Assembly (NCBI GenBank): GCA_002309255.1
Contig: DBXI01000014.1
Location: forward strand, 1-40,561
Direction of reading: 5' to 3'
Length of the DNA stretch: 40,561 nucleotides
From: Bacteroidales bacterium UBA1216
GTDB taxonomy: Bacteria; Bacteroidota; Bacteroidia; Bacteroidales; Paludibacteraceae
Shown here: positions 1-7,585 of the stretch, in pieces
Layout of the letters: every line of letters starts with the position of its first letter
Numbering within the stretch: the first letter of the stretch is position 1
Translations under genes and position numbers: made by a program
The notes under the pieces: generated by a model
The model's input: only the letters and a program-made list of their open reading frames with translations
The model's database searches: none
Told to the model about the DNA's origin: nothing

Positions 1-1556
1 TTTGTATCACTGTCAACATTGCCACTTATTGCACTAAAACTTGTCATGGACTTTGTGGTAGACCCACCGCCACCAGTTGTTGTTGTCTTGCCATAAACGG
101 CATGAAGTGTCTTGGCACTTGTGACGGATGTTACCCAAGCAGTCGGAGCGGTGGTTGTTCCCTCGGTAAACGAAGTGTTGCTTGCCAACCAACCCTTGAA
201 CTCATAGTCGCATGCACCGGATTCTTCCTCTGCTGTAGGCAAAGTATATGTACCACACGCACTAACCGTCTCGGTTATATTATTACGCGAGAGGGTTACC
301 GTGTCAGGATTGCAGCATGTGCCGCTGAGAGCAAAAGTACGATTGCTTGACAGACCGCCACCGGAGATAGTCAGCGTAGCAGTGTGCGAACCTGTCGATG
401 TCGGTTTGTAAGTGATGGTTACACTGCTACCTGTCTCGGCTACTGCCTTTTGGATTGAATTTGCGCTCAGTGTAAAGAATGAACTATTCGTTCCGGACAC
501 AGCTAACGAGAGATTTGCCGAGAGGTTCACACCTTGCACGGTGATAGTCTTTGTAACAGCCGTATTTGTACTGGTTGCACCACAATCAATATCGCCGTTC
601 GGCAATTTGATAGCGGGATTTGTACCGCACGGACAACCGTCGCCTGTAGTCCACGAACCGGTGAACGTACCCACGAGGCTGCTAAGCGTAACCGTCTGAC
701 CGGCTTTGTCACCCCACAGGTACTCTGCCAAACACGGGTAGTCGATGAACGGGTTACGGTTACCCTGTACGTTCTGCATACCGTTGTTACGATCAATCTC
801 CTTCTGTGATACAGGATCTAAACGATGCCACTTCATCAACAGGGCGATGGAGTAATCCGTCAAGCCGTAGTTGGCATCGGTAGAGTTGAACATCTTCGTT
901 CCGTCACCTGATGCAGCGAGATTCACATTATTGGAATTGCCGGGTTTGTAGCGTACAACCATGTACATGTACATTCGCGCAAAGTCGCCTTTGTATATAT
1001 CGTCCGGCTCAAAGACTTTACCAATGTTCGTATAACCGGAGAAAGTTGATGTACCTAACTTACCCAAACCTTTATTATTACCATTGGCCAAACGCGTACC
1101 TGATGCACATTCGCCAAAAGCATAGTTGTTACGCTGGTTATTAACATAGCCGTCAGTAGGCACTATATGACCGAGGTCGTAATAGGCAGGTTTCGCTTCA
1201 TTAAACCATGATTTAGGCAAAGAGTGCTCACGGTTGTAGCATGATCCGACATTGGAATAACTACCGCACTGATTCGTACCTACCGTAAAGAGAACATTGG
1301 AATACATATCCCAAATTTTGCCGGCTTTTCCTACACTATCCGAGGGATAAACATCGGTAGTTTGATATGCTGTCCAAAGGCCGTCATAACTCATGCCGGT
1401 CGGTCCAGCTAATGTAATGGAGTACAGCGCATCGCGCAGACCGCTTTCTTTCTTGCCGTCCACTGTACTATAGTACGAGCTGGTGATGGCGTATAGGTTA
1501 CCCAATGCACACCACACGGTGAGCAGAAGGGTAAGAATATATTTGTTAGTTTTCAT
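1..1556 (-). CDS. Secreted endonuclease I family nuclease, C-terminus cut off by window edge
   Basis: Partial gene: 518 codons are visible and the frame is open to base 1. Residues 1-23 form a signal peptide (MKTNKYILTLLLTVWCALGN plus LYA). Residues about 25-290 match the endonuclease I family (EndA/Dns, PF04231), with the hallmark NREHSLPKSWF at about 108-118. H111 is the expected catalytic base; DLGHIVPTDGYVNNQRNNYA follows, as in the family. The likely role is non-specific cleavage of extracellular DNA or RNA for nutrients. After the nuclease domain come an Ig-like module and a Cys-containing module ending in HAVYG, resembling those of the M6 protease upstream. An in-frame ATG at 1625 would add 23 residues, but it would bury the signal peptide, so 1556 is chosen. 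It lies 77 bp after the protease gene and is probably co-transcribed with it. Family assignment is firm; C-terminal sorting is unknown because the end is missing. Confidence 0.88.
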   Translation of the reverse strand, partial: MKTNKYILTLLLTVWCALGNLYAITSSYYSTVDGKKESGLRDALYSITLAGPTGMSYDGLWTAYQTTDVYPSDSVGKAGKIWDMYSNVLFTVGTNQCGSYSNVGSCYNREHSLPKSWFNEAKPAYYDLGHIVPTDGYVNNQRNNYAFGECASGTRLANGNNKGLGKLGTSTFSGYTNIGKVFEPDDIYKGDFARMYMYMVVRYKPGNSNNVNLAASGDGTKMFNSTDANYGLTDYSIALLMKWHRLDPVSQKEIDRNNGMQNVQGNRNPFIDYPCLAEYLWGDKAGQTVTLSSLVGTFTGSWTTGDGCPCGTNPAIKLPNGDIDCGATSTNTAVTKTITVQGVNLSANLSLAVSGTNSSFFTLSANSIQKAVAETGSSVTITYKPTSTGSHTATLTISGGGLSSNRTFALSGTCCNPDTVTLSRNNITETVSACGTYTLPTAEEESGACDYEFKGWLASNTSFTEGTTTAPTAWVTSVTSAKTLHAVYGKTTTTGGGGSTTKSMTSFSAISGNVDSDT

Positions 1557-1585
1557 AACTATTGTGTTTTTTCGTGTTGTGTTGG

Positions 1586-1605
1586 TGTGCGCAATGATGC
1601 GCACA
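1586..1605. other. Perfect 8-bp hairpin between protease and nuclease genes
   Basis: TGTGCGCA (1586-1593) and TGCGCACA (1598-1605) form a perfect stem with a 4-nt loop. On the minus strand it lies after the protease stop codon and before the nuclease start, with no T-tract behind it. It could be an RNA-processing or stabilising structure that sets differential expression within the operon. This is inference. Confidence 0.45.
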
Positions 1606-1633
1606 AAATGCACGATATTGTTCATGGTTTAGG

Positions 1634-4561
1634 TTATTTATAAACGGCATAGTATGTTGCATCGGCTGTTACCGGAGTGCCGGCACTAATCGTAGCCGGA
1701 GCGTCAGCGCCGGTGTAGTGCTCCTGAGTTGTCCAGCCAAAGAACGCTTTGCCTTCGGTGTTCGCACCGGGGGCAGGTGACGGCAATACAAGCGGATCGC
1801 CATCTACCACTTGATCGGTCTTGAGCGTTGTACCGCCGCAAGTCTTCCATGTAATGGTGTGCTTTACCAAAGCAGCCACGGTGACGGTATAAGTTGCCGT
1901 CTTGGTTACCTCATTCTCCGAATAGGTGACGGTAACCGTCTTGTTGCCTGCTGTAGTCAAGTCCGGCGTAGAGACATTGGTCGGTGTTACCGTTCGTGAC
2001 GAGCAGTTGCTGTAACTTGCCGTAACCACCAAGCCTGCCGAAGTAAACGTATCATCGGTTGTGAACGACTTTTTCACATTGTCGGTGTTCAGTGAGATAC
2101 TTGACAGTGCACAGATGACACATGTTGTGCCATAATCGCTATACGACACACCACCGCCCTTGCGGTAGATTTGCGGCAAGAGCATTTGATTAGTCGGAGA
2201 AGAGGTATAGGTAGTAAAACGTGTTGAACCGAAGTTATGCAAGAATGCACCATTACCGGCTGTGCCGTTCTGAATAGTAGCACCATCAGAGGTGATGCTG
2301 ATGCTCCACGTCGTTGTACCACTGCCCCACGCCAGTTTCTTAGTCGTCGTTGCGCCAAGTAGTCCGCTGGTTGAAGTTAGCGTCCATGCACCTTCGCTTC
2401 CGCCAAGCGTCAGCTCGACTGTACCGCTTCCCAACGAAGTAATCGTAGCGTACGAATCGCCCGAACTGAACGTGGAAGTCACCTCGGTCATCACTTGCGA
2501 AGATATATCGCCGGCAGTTTTGCCCTTCGTATTACTTGCAATCACCAGCACATCGCCGCTGCGCAGACTGGACGCATCGGTCACAAGCGTCCATGTGGAT
2601 GAACCGCCGCCACCTTCGCCGGCAGTAGCATAGACAGCATAGTAGGTCACATTCGCCGTCACGGTCTTGGTGCCCGCTGCCGTAAACAGGTCGGCAGGTT
2701 TGTTGCCTGTCACCGACGTGCTTGCCGTCCAGCCCACAAACTTCTTTCCGCCCGGGCAGTCGGATGGCGTGGATGGCATAACAAGCGACGCGCCGTCGAT
2801 GTAGTTTGCGGTGGTTGTCGAGCCGTTTACGCTCCATGTAATTGTAAAGATCTGTTTAGCCTCAGCCATGATCACCACGTCATCTGTCAGACTGGTGATA
2901 CTGAACGCACCTGTCGAGGCGTTATACGTGAATCCCGAACCGTAGGTCAACTCCACGCCGCCCATTTCCACCGTCCAACACGAAGCATCAGCCAACGTGT
3001 AGCCGTCGTCCGGAGTGATGGTTACGTTGAGTGCAGCATTGATTGCCACCTCGCCGTCTTCCGGAACAGTACAGTTGGAAGCGACAAACTCATAGCTGGC
3101 TTTCGTCTTATCTACACCACCGTTGAACTTGAAGGTGATGTTGTTGCCACTCTCTGTGATCTCGGTCATCTCACAACCGGTGATCTTAGTATAGGACTTT
3201 ACGCGGCCTGAGCCCGGGAACGGGTCAGTGGCTTGGCCATAGTTTTTTGTCTTGCCGTCAGCCGGAACAATGGTATAACGCAGTGTACCTGCGGTGTTGT
3301 TCAGGTCGTTACTGTTCCAACGGGTACTATTGTAGGTTACTTTCCACAGAATCATTCCGTGACCGGGAAGGTATTGGTCGTAGCCGGACTTCTGGCGATT
3401 CTCAATGTAATAGACCGTGTTGGTATTCGTGCAAGCCACACGCGAACTGCCTCCGGTGATTTGGTAAGCATCGTCCCATGTGGTGGTCATCGTCACGTTC
3501 TTTTTCTCATCTTTGGCGAGGAACTTAGGTGTAGTCCACCCCATGAAATACTTATCGTAGATGCTGTACAACGGCGGGTACTGACCGCTACCGTTATACG
3601 AGCCCTGATCCATTAGCGTCCACTCGCCCGGCGTAACGCCGTTGTCGGAGTTTGTTCCGTAATCGGTGTCGTAGTAGTCCGGCAGACCGATAACGTGGCT
3701 GAACTCGTGAGCAAACGTACCTACGCCGTCACTGTTTGTGCCGGACTTACCCGACAACTCGGCACTACAAGCATAGTGACCAAGGGTCTTGCCGTTGTAT
3801 CTGAGCGTACCGCTTACATTGCTGCTGTATATCTCCCAACTATGCGGCCAGATAGTATTTGCCGGAGCACCGGCAGCCTCACCGTAACCGGCATAGATGA
3901 CGTAGATATTGTCCACCTTGCTGTCGCTGTTGCTATCATACTGACTGAAATCGCAACCATCGGCATACGCCTTGGCGCAGGCATCTACTACCATCTGGTC
4001 GGGGTGTTCGTCATTGCCTTGGCTGTCATTGCCTCCGTAATATGCCATATTGTTGTCCAGCGTATAAGGACCATATACATCGAACTCCGGCACATAGTTA
4101 CCACCCGATGATGTCTTGAAATAATCTTGCACCGAAGGTAGCGAACCGTTCAGCAGGTTCTGGAAGAATGCCTTGTTGTGCGACGAGGTCATCGACTTGT
4201 CACTGAAGTTCACCAGTAGCACCAAGAGCTTCGTCGGCTGAATAGCGCCGTAGTTCTGCTTGGCATTTCTCGGATTCTTTGCCGTTGCAGCAGCCTTGCG
4301 GCGTTTAATCACTTGCTCGCCGGTTGGCGCAACTTCGTCGGAGATGACAAACGTGCCATCCTCCTGCATAACGGCTATCTTGCCGTCGCGGGTCTCCCAG
4401 TAGTGGTAAAACTCATCACCGCGATGCTGCACCTCAATGCCGGTGCCGTCTTGCAGGGTGGCTGTCTGCCAGCCGCGCTTAGCCGGCACGGCATATGCCG
4501 ACGAGAGTCCTATCAAGAGTACAAAAAGTACCAAAATAAAACGAGTAAAAATGTTTTTCAT
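1634..4561 (-). CDS. Secreted M6-family metalloprotease with C-terminal B-repeat and Ig-like modules
   Basis: The 975-residue protein starts with a signal peptide (about 1-24, ending SSAYA). An M6 (immune inhibitor A-like) protease domain spans about 100-480. The zinc motif HEFSHVIGLPD is at about 285-295, with H285, H289 and D295 as likely ligands and E286 as catalyst (HExxHxxGxxD). DSNSDSKVD at about 209-217 looks like a calcium loop. The C-terminal half holds two InlB-type B-repeat units (TITWSVNGST...YYAVY near 570-650 and TITWKTCGG...YYAVYK at the very end). Between them lie a Ser/Thr-rich beta module starting WTLVTDASSLRSGD and an Ig-like domain. The chain stops directly after the last B-repeat, so I see no classic type IX secretion CTD. 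Role inferred: degradation of extracellular protein. It is the first gene of an operon with the nuclease and has its own promoter. Confidence 0.9.
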   Translation of the reverse strand: MKNIFTRFILVLFVLLIGLSSAYAVPAKRGWQTATLQDGTGIEVQHRGDEFYHYWETRDGKIAVMQEDGTFVISDEVAPTGEQVIKRRKAAATAKNPRNAKQNYGAIQPTKLLVLLVNFSDKSMTSSHNKAFFQNLLNGSLPSVQDYFKTSSGGNYVPEFDVYGPYTLDNNMAYYGGNDSQGNDEHPDQMVVDACAKAYADGCDFSQYDSNSDSKVDNIYVIYAGYGEAAGAPANTIWPHSWEIYSSNVSGTLRYNGKTLGHYACSAELSGKSGTNSDGVGTFAHEFSHVIGLPDYYDTDYGTNSDNGVTPGEWTLMDQGSYNGSGQYPPLYSIYDKYFMGWTTPKFLAKDEKKNVTMTTTWDDAYQITGGSSRVACTNTNTVYYIENRQKSGYDQYLPGHGMILWKVTYNSTRWNSNDLNNTAGTLRYTIVPADGKTKNYGQATDPFPGSGRVKSYTKITGCEMTEITESGNNITFKFNGGVDKTKASYEFVASNCTVPEDGEVAINAALNVTITPDDGYTLADASCWTVEMGGVELTYGSGFTYNASTGAFSITSLTDDVVIMAEAKQIFTITWSVNGSTTTANYIDGASLVMPSTPSDCPGGKKFVGWTASTSVTGNKPADLFTAAGTKTVTANVTYYAVYATAGEGGGGSSTWTLVTDASSLRSGDVLVIASNTKGKTAGDISSQVMTEVTSTFSSGDSYATITSLGSGTVELTLGGSEGAWTLTSTSGLLGATTTKKLAWGSGTTTWSISITSDGATIQNGTAGNGAFLHNFGSTRFTTYTSSPTNQMLLPQIYRKGGGVSYSDYGTTCVICALSSISLNTDNVKKSFTTDDTFTSAGLVVTASYSNCSSRTVTPTNVSTPDLTTAGNKTVTVTYSENEVTKTATYTVTVAALVKHTITWKTCGGTTLKTDQVVDGDPLVLPSPAPGANTEGKAFFGWTTQEHYTGADAPATISAGTPVTADATYYAVYK

Positions 4562-4644
4562 ATATGTTGTTTTTATTTTCGTTTGCTATTTCTTTTAGTC
4601 AACAATTACCAAAAATGTTCCCCCAATGCGATGGTCAAGTTTCA

Positions 4645-4667
4645 GTCAAATATTTCCAATATAAACC
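4645..4667 (+). repeat. 23-bp inverted repeat, left copy
   Basis: GTCAAATATTTCCAATATAA plus ACC matches the reverse complement of 5523-5545 at 22 of 23 positions. The first 14 bases occur again at 29979-29992. The pair bounds about 0.9 kb of non-coding DNA. Confidence 0.7.
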
Positions 4668-4751
4668 GATATCATTAAGACCCTCCCTTAATCTGCCCCG
4701 GTTTCGCTCGCGTATGTGCATGCATGCGTATGCGTGAGGAGCAAAAGCGAA

Positions 4752-4783
4752 CAAAGGTACAAAAAATAAATCGAATATGCAAA
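4752..4783 (-). promoter_or_regulatory. Bacteroidota-type promoter for protease/nuclease operon
   Basis: On the minus strand, TTTG (4780-4783) and TACCTTTG (4752-4759) are separated by exactly 20 bp, matching the Bacteroidota -33/-7 consensus TTTG/TAnnTTTG. Transcription would begin near 4745, giving a leader of about 180 nt. Confidence 0.75.
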
Positions 4784-4928
4784 AAATTCCACCAAAATCG
4801 TGCAAAAAATGTTGTTTTTTATCCAAATCGCGAAAAAATGGCTATTGCACCGGCAAAATTTAATAAAAATTGCAAACACAAAAACGTACCGCGCTATGTC
4901 AACTGTGTTGATTTTTTTGTGCAACTTT

Positions 4929-5014
4929 GTCGAGACTAACTCGAGACATCTACCTCTCATCTACCCGCCGTCACGCTGTCATTTACCTGGCAATCCTAGA
5001 CAATACTCGAGACA
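4929..5014 (+). repeat. TCGAGAC direct repeats
   Basis: TCGAGAC occurs at 4930-4936 and again 11 bp later at 4941-4947, and a third time near 5007-5013. The longer word ACTCGAGACATYTACC is common to the second and third copies. The word TTGTCGAGACTA also occurs on the minus strand in the 29.93-29.95 kb block, where the spacing is again 11 bp. Confidence 0.6.
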
Positions 5015-5112
5015 TTTACCTGCCGTCTCACTGCCCTCCATCTCCTCTCATCATCCCCGACTCTTCCGTTTTTTCGTCAACTGATCGCAGCAACTGTTGT
5101 GAGTTTGTTGCG

Positions 5113-5205
5113 TGTCTAAATTGTCTAAATGTCTATTTTGTCTATTTACAACCGCCTGAAACTGTACCACTTAGCCACGTTTTAGACATTTAGACAATTT
5201 AGACA
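5113..5205. repeat. Perfect 23-bp inverted repeat built from GTCTAAAT units
   Basis: Bases 5113-5135 are the exact reverse complement of 5183-5205 (core GTCTAAATTGTCTAAATGTC). The left arm continues inward with TATTTTGTCTATTT, giving four GTCTA units spaced 7-10 bp apart. The 47-bp loop is non-coding. It could form a cruciform or an iteron-like protein-binding site. No T-tract follows, so a terminator is unlikely. Confidence 0.75.
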
Positions 5206-5224
5206 ACTTCGTCATCCTACTTTT

Positions 5225-5430
5225 TTATGGGTACTTCTAAAAATTGCTTTATGATGATTTCGAGGTTTTTCTTTAGCAGATTGTGGGTTTGAGTACGGGA
5301 GTTATGCGGGCATAATGACCGAGTGAAAATCAACAAGATGCAAAGAAAAAGCCGAAAGCAGTATAAAAGTGCCTAAAAGAATTAACTGTGGGGCTAACTA
5401 AAAACGTGGAATTTTTAGAAGTACCCTTAT
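5225..5430. mobile_element. MITE-like element: 17-bp terminal inverted repeats, TTAT target duplication
   Basis: GGGTACTTCTAAAAATT at 5229-5245 is repeated as its exact reverse complement at 5410-5426, giving an element of 198 bp. TTAT flanks both ends (5225-5228 and 5427-5430), consistent with a 4-bp target-site duplication. The interior has no ORF, so this would be a non-autonomous element moved by a transposase elsewhere. A partial end, GGTACTTCTAAA, lies nearby at 5713-5724. The transposase family cannot be named from the ends alone. Confidence 0.72.
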
Positions 5431-5522
5431 ACTTTTGGATAATTTTTGACAACCCTTGATCTCTGTATTTTTTTGGGGATCATTTTTGCTCTTTTTTGAC
5501 TAACCTTGACCACTATAATATT

Positions 5523-5545
5523 GGTTTATATTGGTAATATTTGAC
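5523..5545 (-). repeat. 23-bp inverted repeat, right copy
   Basis: Reverse-complement partner of 4645-4667 with one mismatch. It continues into GACC, giving the AGGTCAAATATT form also seen near 29978. Confidence 0.7.
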
Positions 5546-5712
5546 CTCATTACTGTCCACCTAAAACATCCTCACATCTGTATAATATACTGAATATTAT
5601 CCTGTTACATTGATATTTTAAGCGCGACGATTTGATTTAACAATGTTTTTAGTTTATTTTTTAGTGGACACTTGTGATTTGACCTATTTTGACCATTGTA
5701 TTGTCTTTTATT

Positions 5713-5752
5713 GGTACTTCTAAATCTTTTCCCCGCAAGTGTGAAACTTTAG
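5713..5752 (+). repeat. Partial MITE end plus 20-bp motif shared with the 30-kb block
   Basis: GGTACTTCTAAA (5713-5724) matches the terminal repeat of the MITE-like element. CCGCAAGTGTGAAACTTTAG (5733-5752) matches the reverse complement of 29994-30013 with one mismatch, and both copies are followed within 16 bp by TTTGAC. This suggests a dispersed intergenic element family. Confidence 0.6.
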
Positions 5753-5760
5753 CTTTTGAC

Positions 5761-5797
5761 ATAAAATAAGGGAGCGTGCTTTTTGACACACTCCCTT
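5761..5797 (-). terminator. Rho-independent terminator after tRNA-Arg(CCU)
   Basis: On the minus strand AAGGGAG (5791-5797) pairs with CTCCCTT (5768-5774) around a 16-nt loop and is followed by TTATTTTAT. It starts immediately after the encoded CCA of the tRNA. Confidence 0.8.
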
Positions 5798-5872
5798 TGG
5801 TAGTCCCACCGGGAATCGAACCCGGATCTAAGGTTTAGGAAACCCGTATTCTATCCATTGAACTATGGAACC
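5798..5872 (-). tRNA. tRNA-Arg, anticodon CCU
   Basis: The minus strand folds as a cloverleaf. The acceptor stem is GGTTCCA/TGGGACT, the D-arm begins AGTTCAATGGATAGAA, the anticodon loop is TTCCTAA with anticodon CCT, and the T-arm is CCGGGTTCGATTCCCGG. Discriminator A is followed by an encoded CCA (5798-5800). The outer anticodon-stem pair is a mismatch. It reads AGG codons. Confidence 0.9.
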
Positions 5873-5876
5873 CTTT

Positions 5877-5930
5877 ATGTCTTTGCTCTTTCAGCGCAGC
5901 GGTCTTTGTTCTTTTAGCGTAGCGGTCTTT
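5877..5930. repeat. Dispersed AAAGARC/AAAGACCG intergenic element
   Basis: Two tandem copies of a unit reading, on the minus strand, AAAGACCGCTRCGCTRAAAG then ARCA fill the gap between the DUF2461 stop codon and the tRNA gene. The same unit occurs after other stop codons at 12.4, 16.4, 17.5, 38.3, 39.4 and 40.4 kb. Confidence 0.7.
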
Positions 5931-6638
5931 TTATCTCCTGTCCGGAAACTCCCCGTACTCCTCGAAGGTGTAGTTGAGGAAGTCGTTCATCGGTTTTGCG
6001 GCGCGGGACACATCCAGAAGCTTGTCAAGGAAATCCGGCGCACACACCTCATCGTCCGTAAACGGCGTGCTGATAATGAACCACTTGTGCCTCAGCCAGT
6101 CGGGATGCTTGAAGTCCGCATCATAACCTGCCGGCACGCGCTTGAGCATGTTCGACTGCTCAAAGTCGTCGAAGTAGCGGCGGAATGGCTCTGCCGCCAT
6201 GATCTCCTCCACCTCCTCGTAGTTAGCCTGCAGCTCACGGCGCACAGCGTTTGTCAGATCTGTATTCGGACACCACATACCGGCGGCAAACATACACTGC
6301 CCGGGCTGGATATGCAGGTAGTAACCTGCTCTGTCGGACTTCTTCCCCATCGTCTGCGGTCTGCCCGGCTGTCCTGCGCATGGATAGACGCCGAAGTGAT
6401 CCTTGTAAGGCGTCTTGTCCTTCGAGAAGCGTGTGTCGCGGTAGATGCGCCACATGCAGTCCTTCGCAGTGATGCCCGGCATCGAATCGTCAAACGACTG
6501 AATACCTGCTATGTACCGCTCGGCGAACTGCGTAAAGAACGCAAGCGCCTGCTGATAGCGCTCCTTGTTGGCGGTGAACCACTCACGGTTATTGTTCCTC
6601 GCCAACTCCTCCAAAAACTCCAACACTCGTTTCATCAT
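5931..6638 (-). CDS. DUF2461 domain-containing protein
   Basis: The 235-residue cytoplasmic protein has no signal peptide or membrane segment. It matches the DUF2461/TIGR02453 family along its whole length: the N-terminal block FLEELARNNNREWFTANKER (about 7-26), then WRIYRDTRFSKDKTPYKDHF (about 63-82), a GYYLHIQPG block and a C-terminal FIISTPFTDDEV. No biochemical function is established for the family. Two adjacent ATGs (6638 and 6635) are equally possible starts. The gene lies between two tRNA-Arg genes on the same strand, so it may be read through from the peptidase/tRNA transcript; no promoter of its own was seen. Confidence 0.88.
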   Translation of the reverse strand: MMKRVLEFLEELARNNNREWFTANKERYQQALAFFTQFAERYIAGIQSFDDSMPGITAKDCMWRIYRDTRFSKDKTPYKDHFGVYPCAGQPGRPQTMGKKSDRAGYYLHIQPGQCMFAAGMWCPNTDLTNAVRRELQANYEEVEEIMAAEPFRRYFDDFEQSNMLKRVPAGYDADFKHPDWLRHKWFIISTPFTDDEVCAPDFLDKLLDVSRAAKPMNDFLNYTFEEYGEFPDRR

Positions 6639-6660
6639 CTTTTGGGCGACTGACCTTTAT

Positions 6661-6772
6661 CGGGGGCCCCGACACAAACCAGCGTAGCGTTTGTGGTGGG
6701 GAGGCGCGGTAAGCAATCGCGCGCTTTATGTCGCCAAGCGACATCGGTTAGCGCGATTTGCTTCCGCGCAAG
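6661..6772 (-). other. Two hairpins in the trailer of tRNA-Arg(CCG)
   Basis: A long imperfect hairpin spans 6704-6769: GCGCGGTAAGCAATCGCGC faces GCGCGATTTGCTTCCGCGC with two one-base bulges, and TGTCGC/GCGACA stacks inside it. A second hairpin pairs CACAAAC (6673-6679) with GTTTGTG (6689-6695). Neither is followed by a clear T-tract. They probably shape the 3' trailer of the tRNA or the leader of the DUF2461 mRNA. Confidence 0.5.
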
Positions 6773-6846
6773 TGACCCCGCTGGGGCTCAAACCCAGAAC
6801 CTTCAGAACCGGAATCTGACACTCTATTCAATTGAGCTACAGGGCC
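6773..6846 (-). tRNA. tRNA-Arg, anticodon CCG
   Basis: The minus strand folds as a cloverleaf. The acceptor is GGCCCTG/CGGGGTC, the D-arm starts AGCTCAATTGAATAGAG, the anticodon stem TCAGA/TCTGA holds loop TTCCGGT with anticodon CCG, and the T-arm is CTGGGTTTGAGCCCCAG. Discriminator is A. CCA is not encoded, unlike the neighbouring tRNA-Arg(CCU). It lies 30 bp after the zinc peptidase stop codon. Confidence 0.9.
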
Positions 6847-6876
6847 TTCGCGCGTTAGCGCGACTGTGTAAATTGT

Positions 6877-7545
6877 TTATCTGCGGCTACCGGAGTAGAT
6901 CGCAATGTAGTACAGCAATGTGGCAAGCGATGACAAGGCGGCTACAACATACGTATATGCCGCGGCACGCAGTGCGGCTGAGGCCTTGGGCAGATCGTCG
7001 CGGCTGACGAGCATCGACTCCTCCATCCAGCTGATGGCGCGCATCGACGCGTTGATCTCCACCGGCAATGTGATGAACGAGAACAAGGTCGTCAATGCAA
7101 ACAGGACGATGCCGAACAGCATCAGTTGCGGAAACTGCTGAATAACCAGCATGCCTGCCAACAGCACCCACATCACCCATCTTGAGGAGAAGTTAACCAC
7201 CGGTACCAGTGCCGAGCGCATCCTAAGCGGCGCATACCCCACAGCGTGCTGCACAGCGTGACCGCACTCATGTGCGGCTACCGCCATAGCAGCCAACGAG
7301 GCTTCCTGATACACCTCTCGTGATAGGTTAACTGTCTTGTTGACAGGATTATAGTGGTCTGTCAATGTGCCGCCCGTGCACACCACCTGCACGTCCGTTA
7401 TGCCGTTTTCGCGCAACATCCTCTCGGCTACCTCACGGCCTGTCATAGAGGTGCGGATGGTGCTATACTCCTTCATGCGCCGGTTGAACAGCGCACTAAC
7501 GAGCCAACTGGCCAGCATTGTTACTATGAATATTCCCCAATACAT
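6877..7545 (-). CDS. Zinc metallopeptidase, YugP/Zn_peptidase_2 family membrane protein
   Basis: The 222-residue membrane protein belongs to the neutral zinc metallopeptidase family PF04298 (Bacillus YugP). It has an N-terminal membrane segment (YWGIFIVTMLASWLVSALF), the zinc motif AAHECGHAVQHA near residue 110, two membrane segments about 140-185 and a final one near 205-220. Substrates are unknown. The frame is open 10 codons further up, but those codons (MVNDQIVNDF) are encoded by a 7-bp tandem array, so I place the start at 7545, where the membrane segment begins. The gene follows the Fur-family gene, whose last codons lie in the same array, which indicates co-transcription. Confidence 0.87.
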   Translation of the reverse strand: MYWGIFIVTMLASWLVSALFNRRMKEYSTIRTSMTGREVAERMLRENGITDVQVVCTGGTLTDHYNPVNKTVNLSREVYQEASLAAMAVAAHECGHAVQHAVGYAPLRMRSALVPVVNFSSRWVMWVLLAGMLVIQQFPQLMLFGIVLFALTTLFSFITLPVEINASMRAISWMEESMLVSRDDLPKASAALRAAAYTYVVAALSSLATLLYYIAIYSGSRR

Positions 7546-7548
7546 AAA

Positions 7549-7585
7549 GTCATTTACTATTTGGTCATTTACCATTTACCATTTG
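7549..7585. repeat. Heptamer tandem array at Fur/peptidase junction
   Basis: Units resembling TCATTTA, CCATTTA and CTATTTG follow each other at 7-bp spacing (one 8-bp step). The array encodes the last residues and stop codon of the Fur-family protein and ends four bases before the peptidase start. Confidence 0.8.

Larger units (their letters stand above)
4784..5760. other. Non-coding, AT-rich, repeat-dense intergenic block
   Basis: No convincing gene is present: the open frames are short, overlap one another, and have neither a promoter at the right distance nor a recognisable protein. The block holds a MITE-like element, two other inverted-repeat pairs, Cys-like TCGAGAC direct repeats and many scattered TTTGAC/TTGACC words on the plus strand. 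It lies between the protease promoter and a tRNA gene, a common site for insertions. Three motifs recur in the intergenic block at 29.9-30.0 kb. Confidence 0.6.

Noticed and set aside
1557..1625. Earlier start for the endonuclease I gene at 1625
   Set aside because: It would place 23 polar residues before a clear signal peptide and translate the intergenic hairpin.
4724..5193. Several 70-95-codon frames in the repeat block
   Set aside because: They overlap one another in different frames and strands, have low-complexity products and no promoter or protein similarity that I can see.
5865..6653. 262-codon open frame on the plus strand over a tRNA and DUF2461
   Set aside because: It runs antisense through the DUF2461 gene and into the tRNA-Arg(CCU) region, and its product resembles nothing.
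7546..7575. Upstream start codons for the zinc peptidase (and similar ones for Fur, EamA, mpl and the APH-like kinase)
   Set aside because: The extra codons are made of tandem repeats and precede the conserved N-terminus. They arise because the arrays happen to lack stop codons in that frame.
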